From Liquidambar formosana (lineage: Eukaryota > Streptophyta > Magnoliopsida > Saxifragales > Altingiaceae): DNA of 64,000 bases. The translations under genes were made by a program, and so were the position numbers. Below are positions 45,101 through 54,849 of this stretch, piece by piece (the first letter of the stretch is position 1; each line of letters opens with the position of its first letter). The stretch spans positions 16,639,161-16,703,160 of the forward strand of contig CM077820.1 of assembly GCA_039720395.1 (NCBI GenBank), given 5' to 3'. Below the pieces are notes generated by a model. The model was not told where the DNA came from. It saw nothing but the letters and a program-made list of their open reading frames with translations, and searched no databases.

Positions 45101-46336
45101 CGGTCAACGGGGGTGAACCCTAGGCCGACAGGGTTAGACCCCCACCCAAAAGAATGCCTAGGGGCAACCATCGACTCCTCTGAGGTGTTGGCTGCACCAG
45201 AATGCTTACAGGACGAGCCTAGACCGCAGAAGGAGGAACTCGAGAAGATCGACCTTGCTGATCCAGGCGACCCACCACGACCGATCTTCCTCAGTAAGCG
45301 ACTCCCTCTAGAACAAAAGCAATCTATAATTGCTTTGATTAAAGATTACGCCGATGTCTTCGCTTGGAGCTATAAAGAAATGCCTGGTCTCGACCCTAGG
45401 GTCACAGTGCATCGCCTTAATGCTGCGGTAACCTCGCGACCTGTAAAGCAACCCACTCGGGTGTTTCGACCTGAACTCGAGCTCTAAATCAAGGCGGAAA
45501 TAGAAAAGCTTCTTGAGGCTGAGTTTATCAAGCCTATACAGCACCCCGAGTGGCTCGCCAACATCGTACCAGTCAAAAAGAAGAACGGACAAATTCGATG
45601 CTGCGTCGATTTCAGAGATCTCAACAAAGCTTGCCCAAAAGATGAGTTCCCGCTGCCCAACCTTGACACACTGGTAGACGCGACGGCGGGGCATGAGCTG
45701 TTTTCTTTTATGGATGGATTTAGCGGATACAACCAGATCAAAATGGCTCGAGAGGATGCCCCGAAGACTGCCTTTCGAACCCCAATGGGCAACTTTTACT
45801 ATGATGTTATGCCTTTTGGGCTGAAAAATGCCGGGGCGACGTATCAGCGTACTATGACTGCCATATTTCATGATATGCTTCACAAAACGGTGGAGGACTA
45901 TGTTGACGACATAGTGGTCAAATCAAAGGTGCAGGCGAGTCATGTCGCCGATCTAAAGGCCGTCTTCAAAAGGTGTCGCCGTTACCAACTCCGCATGAAT
46001 CCCCTCAAGTGTGCATTTGGAGTCTCGTCAGGAAAATTTCTTGGTTTTCTAGTGCATCGACATGGTATCGACATAGACTCCTCCAAGGCTCGAGCCATAC
46101 AAGAAATGCCACCTCCCACTTCCCAAAAACAACTCAAGAGTTTCCTTGGAAAGGTCTCCTATGTGAGGTGCTTCATCCCAGCTTTATCAGAAGTGATGAA
46201 GCCATTTGGTCCTTTGATGAAAAAGAAGGCACCCTTCAAGTGGGAGGAAGAGCACCAAGTCGCTTTTGAGAGAATCAAGGCAGCACTTACCTCTACCTCC
46301 ACCATGATCCCACCTTGACCTGGACAGCCTCTTAGA
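45101..46336 (+). pseudogene. Tat reverse transcriptase domain with in-frame stops
   Basis: It is in the same frame as gag. Motifs include IKPIQHPEWLANIVPVKKKN, RCCVDFRDLNKACPKDEFPL, FMDGFSGYNQI (first catalytic Asp), MPFGLKNAGATYQR and YVDDIVV (catalytic pair, 45899-45919). TAA at 45485-45487 precedes the domain and TGA at 46316-46318 follows the connection region. No frameshift was seen. The domain copies element RNA into DNA. Confidence 0.92.
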
Positions 46337-47160
46337 ATGTACCTCACATCGATGGAAAATTCTGTAGGCGCCCTGCTAGCACAAGAAGTCGATGGGCAGG
46401 AAAAGCCTGTCTACTACATAAGTCGAGTCACTCGCGGCCCGGAAGTACGATATACCCCAGTTGAGCAACATTGCCTCGCCTTGGTGTTCGCTTGCCAAAA
46501 ATTCAAACACTACCTCCTGGCTCATGAGTTGCACCTCATGACAAAATGCGACCCACTCAGATATCTCCTCACTCGACCTGCTTTGTCAGGAAGGGCGGCT
46601 CGATGGCTCTTACTTATGGCAGAATTCGATATCCTTTGCAAAGTACCCACGGCAATCAAAAGTCAAGCATTGGCCGACTTACTAGCTTATTTCCCCAGTG
46701 GCAAGCACGAGCCATTAGCAGAGGATATCCCCGGAGACTTGGTCGAGGCAGCCTGGGCTAATGTGGGTGGAGAATACCATATGAGTTTTGATGGGTCGGC
46801 AGCAAGAGGAGAAGGTGGTGCTGAGATTGTTTTTACGACCCCAGATGGGGAAACAGTATCCCAGTCCTATAGACTCGCCTTCCCTTGTACCAATAATGAA
46901 GCTGAATACGAGGCACTCGTGATTGGCCTCCTCACTGCCCTTCAGATTGGGGCAATTCGCCTGTGTATAAGGGGAGATTCCAACCTGGTGATCAAACAAA
47001 CATCAGGAGAATTCGCTGTAAAGGAAGTCACCCTACCACCGTACAGAACCATAGTACAGAAGTTGTTGGATAAATTCGAAATGGTCAGGGTCGAGCACCA
47101 ACCTCGATCTGGTAATCGACATGCAGATGCCCTTGCAACACTAGCTTCCAAGGTCACCAT
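46337..47160 (+). pseudogene. Tat dual RNase H region
   Basis: The first, degenerate RNase H (YLTSMENSVGALLAQ ... KPVYYISR ... QKFKHYLLAHE) is followed by a spacer. A second RNase H has a complete set of acidic positions: MSFDGSAARGEGG (Asp), CTNNEAEYEALVIG (Glu), CIRGDSNLVIK (Asp) and NRHADALATLAS (His/Asp). Dual RNase H with an archaeal-type second copy is the published hallmark of the Tat lineage. The frame is open from 46319 to the TAA at 47480. Confidence 0.9.
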
Positions 47161-48829
47161 GCATGGGGAGGAACTCGACATCAAGGTCACTCGGCGACCT
47201 ATGCCTTGTACTATGCTCGACCTGATCCACGAAGACGAGATGGCCAAAGATTATTGGAGGAAGCCAATAATCGACCAACTATCCAGTAAACAAAGTCGCC
47301 TAAATACAATAAAGGGGTTAAAAAAGTACGTGGTTCTTGAAGGCGAACTATACCATAGGAGACCAGATCATGTCCTAGCTCGATGCATCAGTAAAGAGGT
47401 GGTTCGCAAAATTTTAAACACTATGCACTCTCAGTACTGCGGTCAAAATGAAGTTCCTCTGTATCGACGCATCCAGCGATAAGGATATTATTGGCCATCC
47501 ATGTCGCGAGATGCAGCTGATGTTCAGAAGACTTGCATCAAGTGCCACGAGCTGGCCGACCCAGTAGAGTGTGACCTCGTGGAGGAAAGGGATTGGCGAC
47601 AACCCTACATTGACTTCCTCACGGAGGGCGCCCTACCTCTCAAAAAGAAAGATGCAATTGTCATACAGAAAAAGGCTCCCAGATATTTTGTCAAGAACAG
47701 CGAGCTATTCAGAAAAGGAATTGAGGGTGCACCGCTGCGATGTCTCTCCAACCTCGAGGCACAGAGAGCTTTAGAAGAAGTCCATGGAGGAGCATGTAGA
47801 GAACACCAGGGTGGTACCAAGCTGTACCTACAGTTGCTCCGTATTGGCTATTATTGGCCGACCATGGAAATTGATGCAGCACAACATGTCAAGAGATGCC
47901 AACCTTGCCAAATGCATGCCAATCGTATTCATGCACCTGCAGTTGAACTACAGAGCATTTCGACTCCATGGCCTTTTCACACTTGGGCAATGGATCTCAT
48001 AGGACCCATATCGCCAGGAGGGAGGGGAAACATATGGATCCTCGCGGCAACGGAATGTTATACCAAATGGGTCGAGGCTGTATCGCTCAGAAAAGCAACA
48101 GGAGAGGCAGTGGCCAATTTTATCAAAGAAAACATCATCTGTCGATTTGGCATCCCTAACAGGATCTTGTCTGATAATGGGACCCCTTTTGTAAATCGAC
48201 ATGTCAGGAATCTCTTTGATAGGTACCAAGTCACCCATGTGAAGTCGACCTCTTACTATCCCAAGGGGAACGGACAAGTATAGGCAACTAACAAAACCCT
48301 CTTGAAGATCCTAAGTAAGATGGTAGACGAGTCGCCTCAATCATGGGTTGATCAACTCCCCATGGCTCTGTGGGCATATAGGACCTCAAAGAAGGAAGCC
48401 ACTGGGACTACTCCTTTCGCCCTAGTTTATGGGACTGAAGCTGTCCTTCCTGTGGAAATCGCCATACCCTCAGCTCGCATGGCTCTGGCTAGTGAGGTCG
48501 ACCCAGACACGAGGCGAGCTGAGCTTGAGGCATTAGAGGAGAGAAGGGATAAAGCCTTGGAAAAATCTCAAGTCTACCAACAGAGGGTAGCTCGATCCTA
48601 CAACAGAATGGTGCGACCCAGGGTGTTCCAGGAGGGCGACCTAGTTTTGAAAACTAAAGACTTTGTGAGGCGAGGTCTTCCAGCTCCCAATAAGTTCGCT
48701 CCTAAATGGGAAGGTCCCTACATCGTAAGGGAAGCAAATGAAAGTGGATACTACCGCATATCTCCAGTTGATTCTGACAATTTACTTCCACCTATTAATG
48801 CGATGTGGATCAAAGCATATTGCCCGTAG
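47161..48829 (+). pseudogene. Tat integrase region, catalytic Glu replaced by stop
   Basis: Two successive GYYWP-containing zinc-type modules occur (about 47330-47560 and 47680-47925); only the second has a full His-His-Cys-Cys set (VHGGACREHQGG ... CQPCQMH). The catalytic core follows with Asp in WAMDLIGPI and Asp in LSDNGTPF. The third acidic residue, expected 36 codons after the second, is TAG at 48281-48283 (NGQV*ATN). Another stop, TAA, is at 47480-47482. The C-terminal part (48302-48829) resumes in frame with the GPY/F-like motif KWEGPYIVRE and no chromodomain. Integrase inserts the cDNA; this copy cannot. Confidence 0.92.
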
Positions 48830-49137
48830 GGAATCGACCTAGCATCGTTCTGTTATTTTGTACAAGACATCTTTTGATTCCTTTTGAATTATCAACATCA
48901 GAAGAATTCACAGGGAATGAATCGATTTTGTAATTGAATTTAAATGCAAAAAAGAGAAGATCGCATTTTCATCATTGAGAGTTCAAAAATTACAGCTACC
49001 ACAAAGGGCATCGCCCCAATGGAGAAAAATACATCTGCATTAACCCAACAACAATATAAAAAAAAAAACCTTGCAACATCCTTCCTCCCAGTTCAAAAAA
49101 AAATCATAACACCATGTGTTCAAGAAGAGACAAAAAA
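48830..49137. other. Spacer between convergent pol and antisense gene
   Basis: About 308 bp of AT-rich DNA separates the pol stop from the stop of the antisense gene. It should hold the 3' untranslated region of the antisense gene. No motif is certain. Confidence 0.5.
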
Positions 49138-52100
49138 TTACAGAAGATCAGGTGCCATGATGGCACCCATGTCGACATCAGGAGCAGCAGCACGGGCAGC
49201 TTGCAAGCGGTTCTTGATGTCAGCCTTCCGATCCTCGAGGCCGGCGATCTGGGTGTCCAAAGCTCGACGCTGATCTTGCAAGTTCGCTAATGCTTTGTCA
49301 CAATCCTCTAGCTCGGCATGGACACTAACAAACTTGAACATTGGACGAAATCGCTCCACCTCTGCGTCGAGCCAGTCTACTGAGAAACCGCTGAAGGATA
49401 AGTCCTTCAAACCATCCTCGATCAGAGCAATGTCGTCACGAGTCAACGACCCAGGAGAACAAGTAAGAAGAGTCTCAACAATAGTCAATAAGTAGTCAAA
49501 GCTTTGACTACGGATGGCGGGGGACACAAAGCGACAGGTCGCGCCTACGTCCCCATACTTGCTAAAAACTCTTCTTGCTAATGCAGCCCTCTCCCTAGGA
49601 ACCCAGAAGCCGTTCATGTCGATGGTGTCAGCAAACGGTGGGCGATCATGTCTGGTCGACCATGTCAACGGGCTCCCCCCTACAGGACCGGCCTTATGTG
49701 CCACAAATACTTGATCTGAAAAATAAATATAGTTGAAATCAGTTTTCTTTTTAAAAAAAGTGGAGGGGACACGTTAGGAATGAACATAGAAGGGAGAAAC
49801 TCACCAGGGGTCTCAGAGGCTGAGCCCAATGGGGCCTTGCCTTTGTAGACGACTTGGGCAGATGGCTGAGTTGTCTTTTCCTTACGGCCAGTCGGCCTGA
49901 CTCTCCTGAAGGAGCCCTGGGGTTTCCCCTGCATTAGGTTGGCTAGAGTGGCGTTGTCCTCACCGTTATCCTCAGAACTAGAAGAAACTTGCAAAACACG
50001 AGCATCAACTCCGGCCACAACGTCTGCCTGGGTCGAACCACCCTCGACCCTATCCCCTTCATCTTACTCTCCCAAACCCTCGCCTATGACATCGTCTCTA
50101 CCCTCAGGCTCTTCCTCGACCTCGACCTCGTGGTCTTCCCCGAGTGTAGGGACAGTCAGATCCACGTCAGTGTCAATCTCTCTTTCTATCACTTGCTCAA
50201 TCTCATGAGCAGGGGAAGTGATTGAAGTCCCCTGGCCTTCACCTGCTAACACAACCTCAGGGTCGCCGATATCCTCACCAACAGATTCACAAATCTCCTG
50301 AAAACAGGGAATGGGAATGAAGTCAGGAGATAATGTCTCAAGGAGAGTACTTGTCACCTTGCCTTTACCGTAACGCACCTCCCTCGTCTCGACCTGAGCA
50401 ATTGAGGTAACGGACTCCCTATGTTGTTCCGAAGGGGTAGGTCGTGGTTTTCTGACCAGAGGAGCTTCGTCAGTGCCCTCAACCTCCTCCAAGATCAAAT
50501 GGCGAGACGATCCCTAAAAAAAAAAAAGAGAAGAATTAATTAATAAAATAAATTGTTTGAAGTACGAAATAAAAAAAAAACAACTTACCTCGCCGGCTTG
50601 TTGCTTCCTCGCTTTAGTTGGTTTGGAGGCCACAGATGTAATCTTCCTCTTCTTAGACTTGGCAGGTTGGGAAGCTTGCTCTGCCGCCACAACCTTTTTC
50701 TGATCCGATTTAGGTAAAGCCGCCTTAATACGGAGCGAATAATCTCCCTTGAAGATAGGAAGGGTTGGGCACTACTGGGAGGGAGAATCCACAAATGATC
50801 TAAGGGCAGTCAAGGTGCGGTTCCAGAATGTCAGACCGCCCTCGCTGTAAACTCCTTCCCGCTTTTTGTCTGGGAAGGAGATGGAGTTAATTTCAGCACA
50901 AAATCTGGGAAAGTTGGGGAGAAGGAAATCCTGAAAGGCAGCCTCAACAGCTGGGGCAGCGCCAAGGAAGGCCGGAGGACCCTGGTCAAACCCAAATTGA
51001 CGCAACACCCTGTTAGGGCTGTACAGAGTCACAAGTCTCTCGCCATCTTGAATGGCAGGCAAGTGGGTCGCTATAACGGCAACAAAAATCCTGCAGCGGG
51101 TTTCAGTAAGCTCATCTCGACCTAGCCTCCACACGATCGCCTCATCAAGAAAGAATTTGCGATAATTAATGGCTGTTGGGTGATCTGTATAGGGCCTTGA
51201 CTCAAAGACCCTCTCAATATCAATGAAGTCATAAAGGCGGCGAGGGGATGCCTTCCTCCATCGCCATGCTCGAGGCATCTCCTGCTTGACTGTGACCTCG
51301 ACCTCCTTCCCATTAATCACTTTCTTTTCCTGACGGGTGGCTGAAAACTTTACAGGTGTTGGGCCGTATCCTCTGAAGCGCTCATATAAAAACATCTGAA
51401 GAAAGGATGCTGAGACAAAAGTGTTTGCGTTGAATCGACCCATCGACCTCTCGATGTCCGACTTAAGTATATCCAGTCTGCAATACAAAGAACCCAAGAA
51501 CACTGGCACCAAGGCAAACTGTTGGCCTTGTGCGATTTTGATTACAATAGGAAACACTGTCGCGCTGATTCCATCTTCTAGGGCTCCTTCAAGCACGTAT
51601 CGACTTAGCCAGTAGCTAAGAAAGGCCGCCAGACTGTACTTATGTTCGAAATTTGCCCCATTGATAGGCGACCCCTCCTCAGGCTTCTTTGGATAATCTT
51701 TCCACCAAAGACGCACCCAGCTCGCAAAATTGGCCTTGCGCGCTGGGTCGTCCCCCTTCTTCCCATACGCTGACTTAAGCTTGGCAGAGGTCACCAAAGC
51801 TTCTTTTAAGAAGTCCTCAGCTTCCTGTTCAGCATCGCTCAGAGAGATTTTAAATAAGTCATCCACCCCGAAGGGTTCAAGTCGAGTTAGGACAATGACG
51901 TCCTCCAATGTTGGGGTGAACTCCCCCCAAAATGTTATGAAGGTATGGGTCGAAGCACACCACCTCGACAATAAGAAACTCAGAGCTTTCTTGTCACGGG
52001 CGATATAATCACTCCCGCTAGCGCGGATCGCGTTAGTGACCCCTGCATCGGCTAGGAGCACCTTGGTTGCAGGATGAGACAAAGTGTAGATTACCCAGTC

Positions 52101-52393
52101 AGACCACCCGTCCCAACCTGAGAATGGGAAGCAAAGAGAATGCCCGACTCAGGGTGGTCGCCTCTCTCGACGCGAAATCGGGGTATCGCCTCAGCTAAGG
52201 CAGGCACTCCATCATCTACCCTTACTTCTTCTGAGGGCATTAGCATATCCTGCCCAATCACACCAACCCGCTCGAGCTTACCTTTCTCGGCGATCTGCCA
52301 GAAGTTGTCTTGTAGCCATAAAGAGTTTTTCCATGTATCCTTGGGTGGAACGTTAGGCACAGAGCCGTCCTTGTGGCACAAGGTAGGAGGCAT
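49138..52393 (-). pseudogene. Antisense plant-mobile-domain (PMD) gene inside the Tat element, 4 exons, two stops
   Basis: Complement of join(49138..49715, 49805..50513, 50589..52117, 52282..52393). All three introns are GT-AG and phases agree, giving 975 codons from MPPTLCHKDG to APDLL. Exons 1-2 encode a plant mobile domain ('aminotransferase-like' family): LWLQDNFWQIAEK, WSDWVIYTLSHPATKVLL, then FWGEFTPTLEDVIVLTRLEP, then FEHKYSLAAFLSYWLSRYVL. A Lys/Arg-rich stretch follows (KSKKRKITSVASKPTKARKQ, nuclear-signal-like). Exon 3 is acidic. Exon 4 ends in a predicted coiled coil (ELEDCDKALANLQDQRRALD). In-frame stops are TAG at 50772-50774, just after the PMD, and TAA at 50064-50066. A truncated PMD protein of about 486 residues is possible. 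Function is unknown; cellular PMD proteins such as MAIN/MAIL1 act in gene and TE silencing. Confidence 0.82.
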
Positions 52394-52488
52394 ATTTGCA
52401 GAGAAGAGAAGTGAAGATGAGGGTTCTAGAGAGAGAAAGTGAAGAGTGGAGAGAGAGCAATGAAGTTCTCCCTTAGAATTAAAGGGTC

Positions 52489-52498
52489 CTATTTATAG
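52489..52498 (-). promoter_or_regulatory. TATA box of the antisense PMD gene
   Basis: CTATAAATAG on the minus strand lies about 96-105 bp upstream of the ATG at 52393, a suitable place for a plant core promoter with a leader of about 65 bp. It suggests transcription independent of the LTR. Confidence 0.65.
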
Positions 52499-52810
52499 TA
52501 GAGGGAACCATCATTATGCCTCGAAGCTGAAGAGACACCGCTGCTATTGCGTCGGATCGGGGTCTCGTCGCATTTAATGCGATGCTTCACCTCGCTGAAC
52601 ACGAGCTTGACACGTTAGCCAAATAACTGATCACCAAGGGTCACGTCGGTCGTAGGCATTAAATGTTGCTAAAAAAAAACGAACCCATATCTCCGCCAGA
52701 TCGACGCGATGGTACAACTTCTGCAGAAGAATTATACCTGGACTGACATTATTCTCATCATCCGGCAGACGCATGCTCGCATGCAATCCGCACGCGCAGC
52801 TCGCGTGCAA

Positions 52811-52824
52811 GCATGGGGGCAAAA
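52811..52824 (+). other. Polypurine tract of the Tat element
   Basis: GCATGGGGGCAAAA immediately precedes the 3' LTR (TGTTGATACC), the position where plus-strand synthesis is primed. Confidence 0.65.
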
Positions 52825-53908
52825 TGTTGATACCCCAAAACACGCTGCCACGTCAAACCAATTATACCTCGCCACGTGGAGAGTTGACCTATAAGGTTGA
52901 CTTATCCCACCGCCTCAGTCGCCTAGATGGCACTGCTTGGACGATCCTACTCAGAATGGCCTCGACGCCCACATCGACATACCTTCGAGGGAAACGTCCA
53001 CTCCCTCGAGGATGCCCCTTCCCGGAGGGACGCCCTCTACATCGAGGATGCCCGAACCATCTCAAGGTGGGTCGTTACGACCTCTTTGAGTCGGATGCCT
53101 ATCACATCGCGTGACGGGAGTCGAGGCAGGTGATCTACTTGATCTCCCTCGAAGTACCCCCGAGGTACGGCCCTAGTCTAATACTAGCCTAGGTCGAGGT
53201 AGGACCTAGGAGGCTCAGACACGAGCTTGGCCTTCAAGCAAGGTCGCTCGACCTTAGCTTATATCAACACTTGGGACATTTGGAGGATCTTGGTCTGGTA
53301 GATGGAGAGAAGGCTCTCTAAGGAGGTCGCACCCATGGCATCGGGAATTGCACCTCTATAGTCGATCTGGGTACAGCTGGGAAGTGACGTGACACAACAA
53401 CCTCAAAAAGATGATGGGACAGCTGACAGGTCAAACCCATACCTCGTACAGGCGAAAAGCCTTACAGGCATGGGTGTCAGCACCAGAACAGGGTATGGCA
53501 GCCGACCTATCTAGGAGGGTCTAGGCCCGCTGCTCCATTACCCTAGGTCTGTTACCACCTGTGTCAAACAGCTGTCCCAGGTTTTTGGCACTATAAAAGG
53601 CCTCACTTGACCTCATTAAGGGGCATTCAATCCCCTCTCCAACAACACTAACAACCAAGGAATTTCTTCCTTAATTCAAGGGATCCTCCGAAAAGGCTTC
53701 ATTCGGGCTGAAGCCTCTCCCGTACGGGTCGCGCCCCACTGGGTCGACCCTCTCCCTGCCTATCTCCCACTCCCAAGCTACCCCCAGGTCGCTTCTCTCT
53801 CTCCTCCACCTGGATCTCTCCACTTGTCTCACCATCATACGTGGCTGACCTCCTCGAATACGACCCACGTGGGCTTTGTTGACTCCATGTCGCAACGATC
53901 CACCAACA
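52825..53908 (+). repeat. 3' LTR of the Tat element (1084 bp)
   Basis: It begins TGTTGATACCCC and ends CCACCAACA, followed by CTCTT. It is collinear with the 5' LTR, with about fifteen substitutions and a small insertion near 53638. It carries the same TATA box at 53592-53599. Such low divergence implies a recent insertion, roughly within the last one to two million years under commonly used plant rates (inference). Confidence 0.93.
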
Positions 53909-54693
53909 CTCTTCATCGACATCAAAACTCAACATAGTCCGCTTTCTCGCGTTTGTCATCCAGTGAATAACACCATTCCAATAGACCCCTTCATGAAAAC
54001 TCATACCACCATTCCAAAAAACCCTTTCATGAAATCTCATACGATTAGGTCTAGGTATAGTGAAAGATTCAACAGAGATCCTCCAAGTACGCGTCTGAGA
54101 CGAATAAATCTCAATCCTATAACGGTATTGTGGAGGAGATCTAGAGCCATTTTGCCTCACACATACAACTTTGTAATGAGGTGATTTGGAAAGGTCAAAA
54201 GCTAAGATCACACGAACAGCAGCAGCAGGAAAACCCAAGGCGTAAATTTCAGGAAGCATAGTGAATTGGCGGGTAGTGGGATTGTAGATTTAACAATCTA
54301 CCTTTCGTTGTTTTTCGTGAAACATCTCACAGCACAGTAAGCCGTTGCAAGACTGTAAATAACGAACCGAGGCCCATGGAAGAAGATTTAAAGCGGTGGA
54401 AGGCTTGCCGTGAAGAGGAACGAAATTGAAAAGCAGGTCTGGGAGGCAGGATATTTCGGGCAAGAGGATGAGGCCAGAGGGCGGGGGTTAGGGTTTAGGC
54501 GGAGAGAGAAATAGGGGCTGGAAAGGAGTTCAAGCCAATGTTTGGATACGGATTTAAATTTGGGAAGAGAAGTTATGGGTAGGCGAAGAAGGATTTCAGT
54601 CAAGAGGTCGTCGTTGCTAGCAATTGCATCGGCGGTGGACGATGTCTGCTGGGGGACGGATGTAATATCGGCTCTGATTCTTTTGGTGGCCAT
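53909..54693 (-). pseudogene. Split F-box gene, piece 1 of 3 (start, F-box, most of FBA)
   Basis: ATG 54691-54693 opens MATKRIRADITSV, followed by an F-box domain (NDDLLTEILLRLPITSLPKF ... SVSKHWLELLSS). A frame change near 54400 and a stop in the VDC*IYNPTT region break the frame. FBA landmarks continue: YNPTTRQFTMLPEI, AFDLSKSPHYKVVCVRQ, RIEIYSSQTRTWRI. A 36-bp tandem duplication gives two consecutive FHE(R/G)V(F/Y)WNG units (about 53969-54040). The LTR element joins directly at 53908. The gene thus spans 32970-54693 including insertions. The frame defects may predate or follow the insertions. Confidence 0.9.
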
Positions 54694-54769
54694 CGCGTCA
54701 GACGTGCTACACAACTACACAAGTGAAGCTCTTTCCCTCTGTTTATGAGAAGGAAAAGGAAATTTATGC

Positions 54770-54779
54770 GTTTAAATAG
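54770..54779 (-). promoter_or_regulatory. TATA-like box of the split F-box gene
   Basis: CTATTTAAAC on the minus strand lies about 77-86 bp before the ATG. The paralogue at 60166 has CTATTTAAG at 60229-60237 in a matching context (CCGCA.TCTATTTAA), so the site is conserved between copies. Confidence 0.5.
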
Positions 54780-54807
54780 ACTGCGGTGCACGTTGCTTTC
54801 CCTTTCC

Positions 54808-54809
<2 letters not shown>

Positions 54810-54849
<40 letters not shown>
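54810..54849. repeat. T40 homopolymer
   Basis: An uninterrupted run of about 40 T lies upstream of the split F-box gene. It generates poly-Lys shadow frames on the minus strand that are not genes. Confidence 0.9.

Larger units (their letters stand above)
40368..53908 (+). mobile_element. Tat-lineage Ty3/gypsy LTR retrotransposon, 13.5 kb, TSD CTCTT
   Basis: Perfect 5-bp duplications CTCTT flank it (40363-40367 and 53909-53913), and paralogous F-box genes show the uninterrupted sequence. Order: 5' LTR, primer site, gag, protease, reverse transcriptase, RNase H, second RNase H, integrase, an antisense gene, polypurine tract, 3' LTR. Integrase after RNase H defines Ty3/gypsy. A second archaeal-type RNase H and lack of a chromodomain place it in the Tat group, from family knowledge. 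The whole gag-pol frame is continuous apart from one nested solo LTR and five stops. Confidence 0.95.

Noticed and set aside
45308..45883. Minus-strand reading frames opposite gag-pol
   Set aside because: They mirror conserved reverse transcriptase codons and show no splice logic or domain, unlike the antisense PMD gene.
52091..52393. First idea: a frameshift between the N-terminal frame and the PMD
   Set aside because: A good donor (AAAG|GTAAGC at 52281) and acceptor (TTCTCAG|GTTGG at 52118) form an intron that joins the two parts in phase, so no frameshift is needed.
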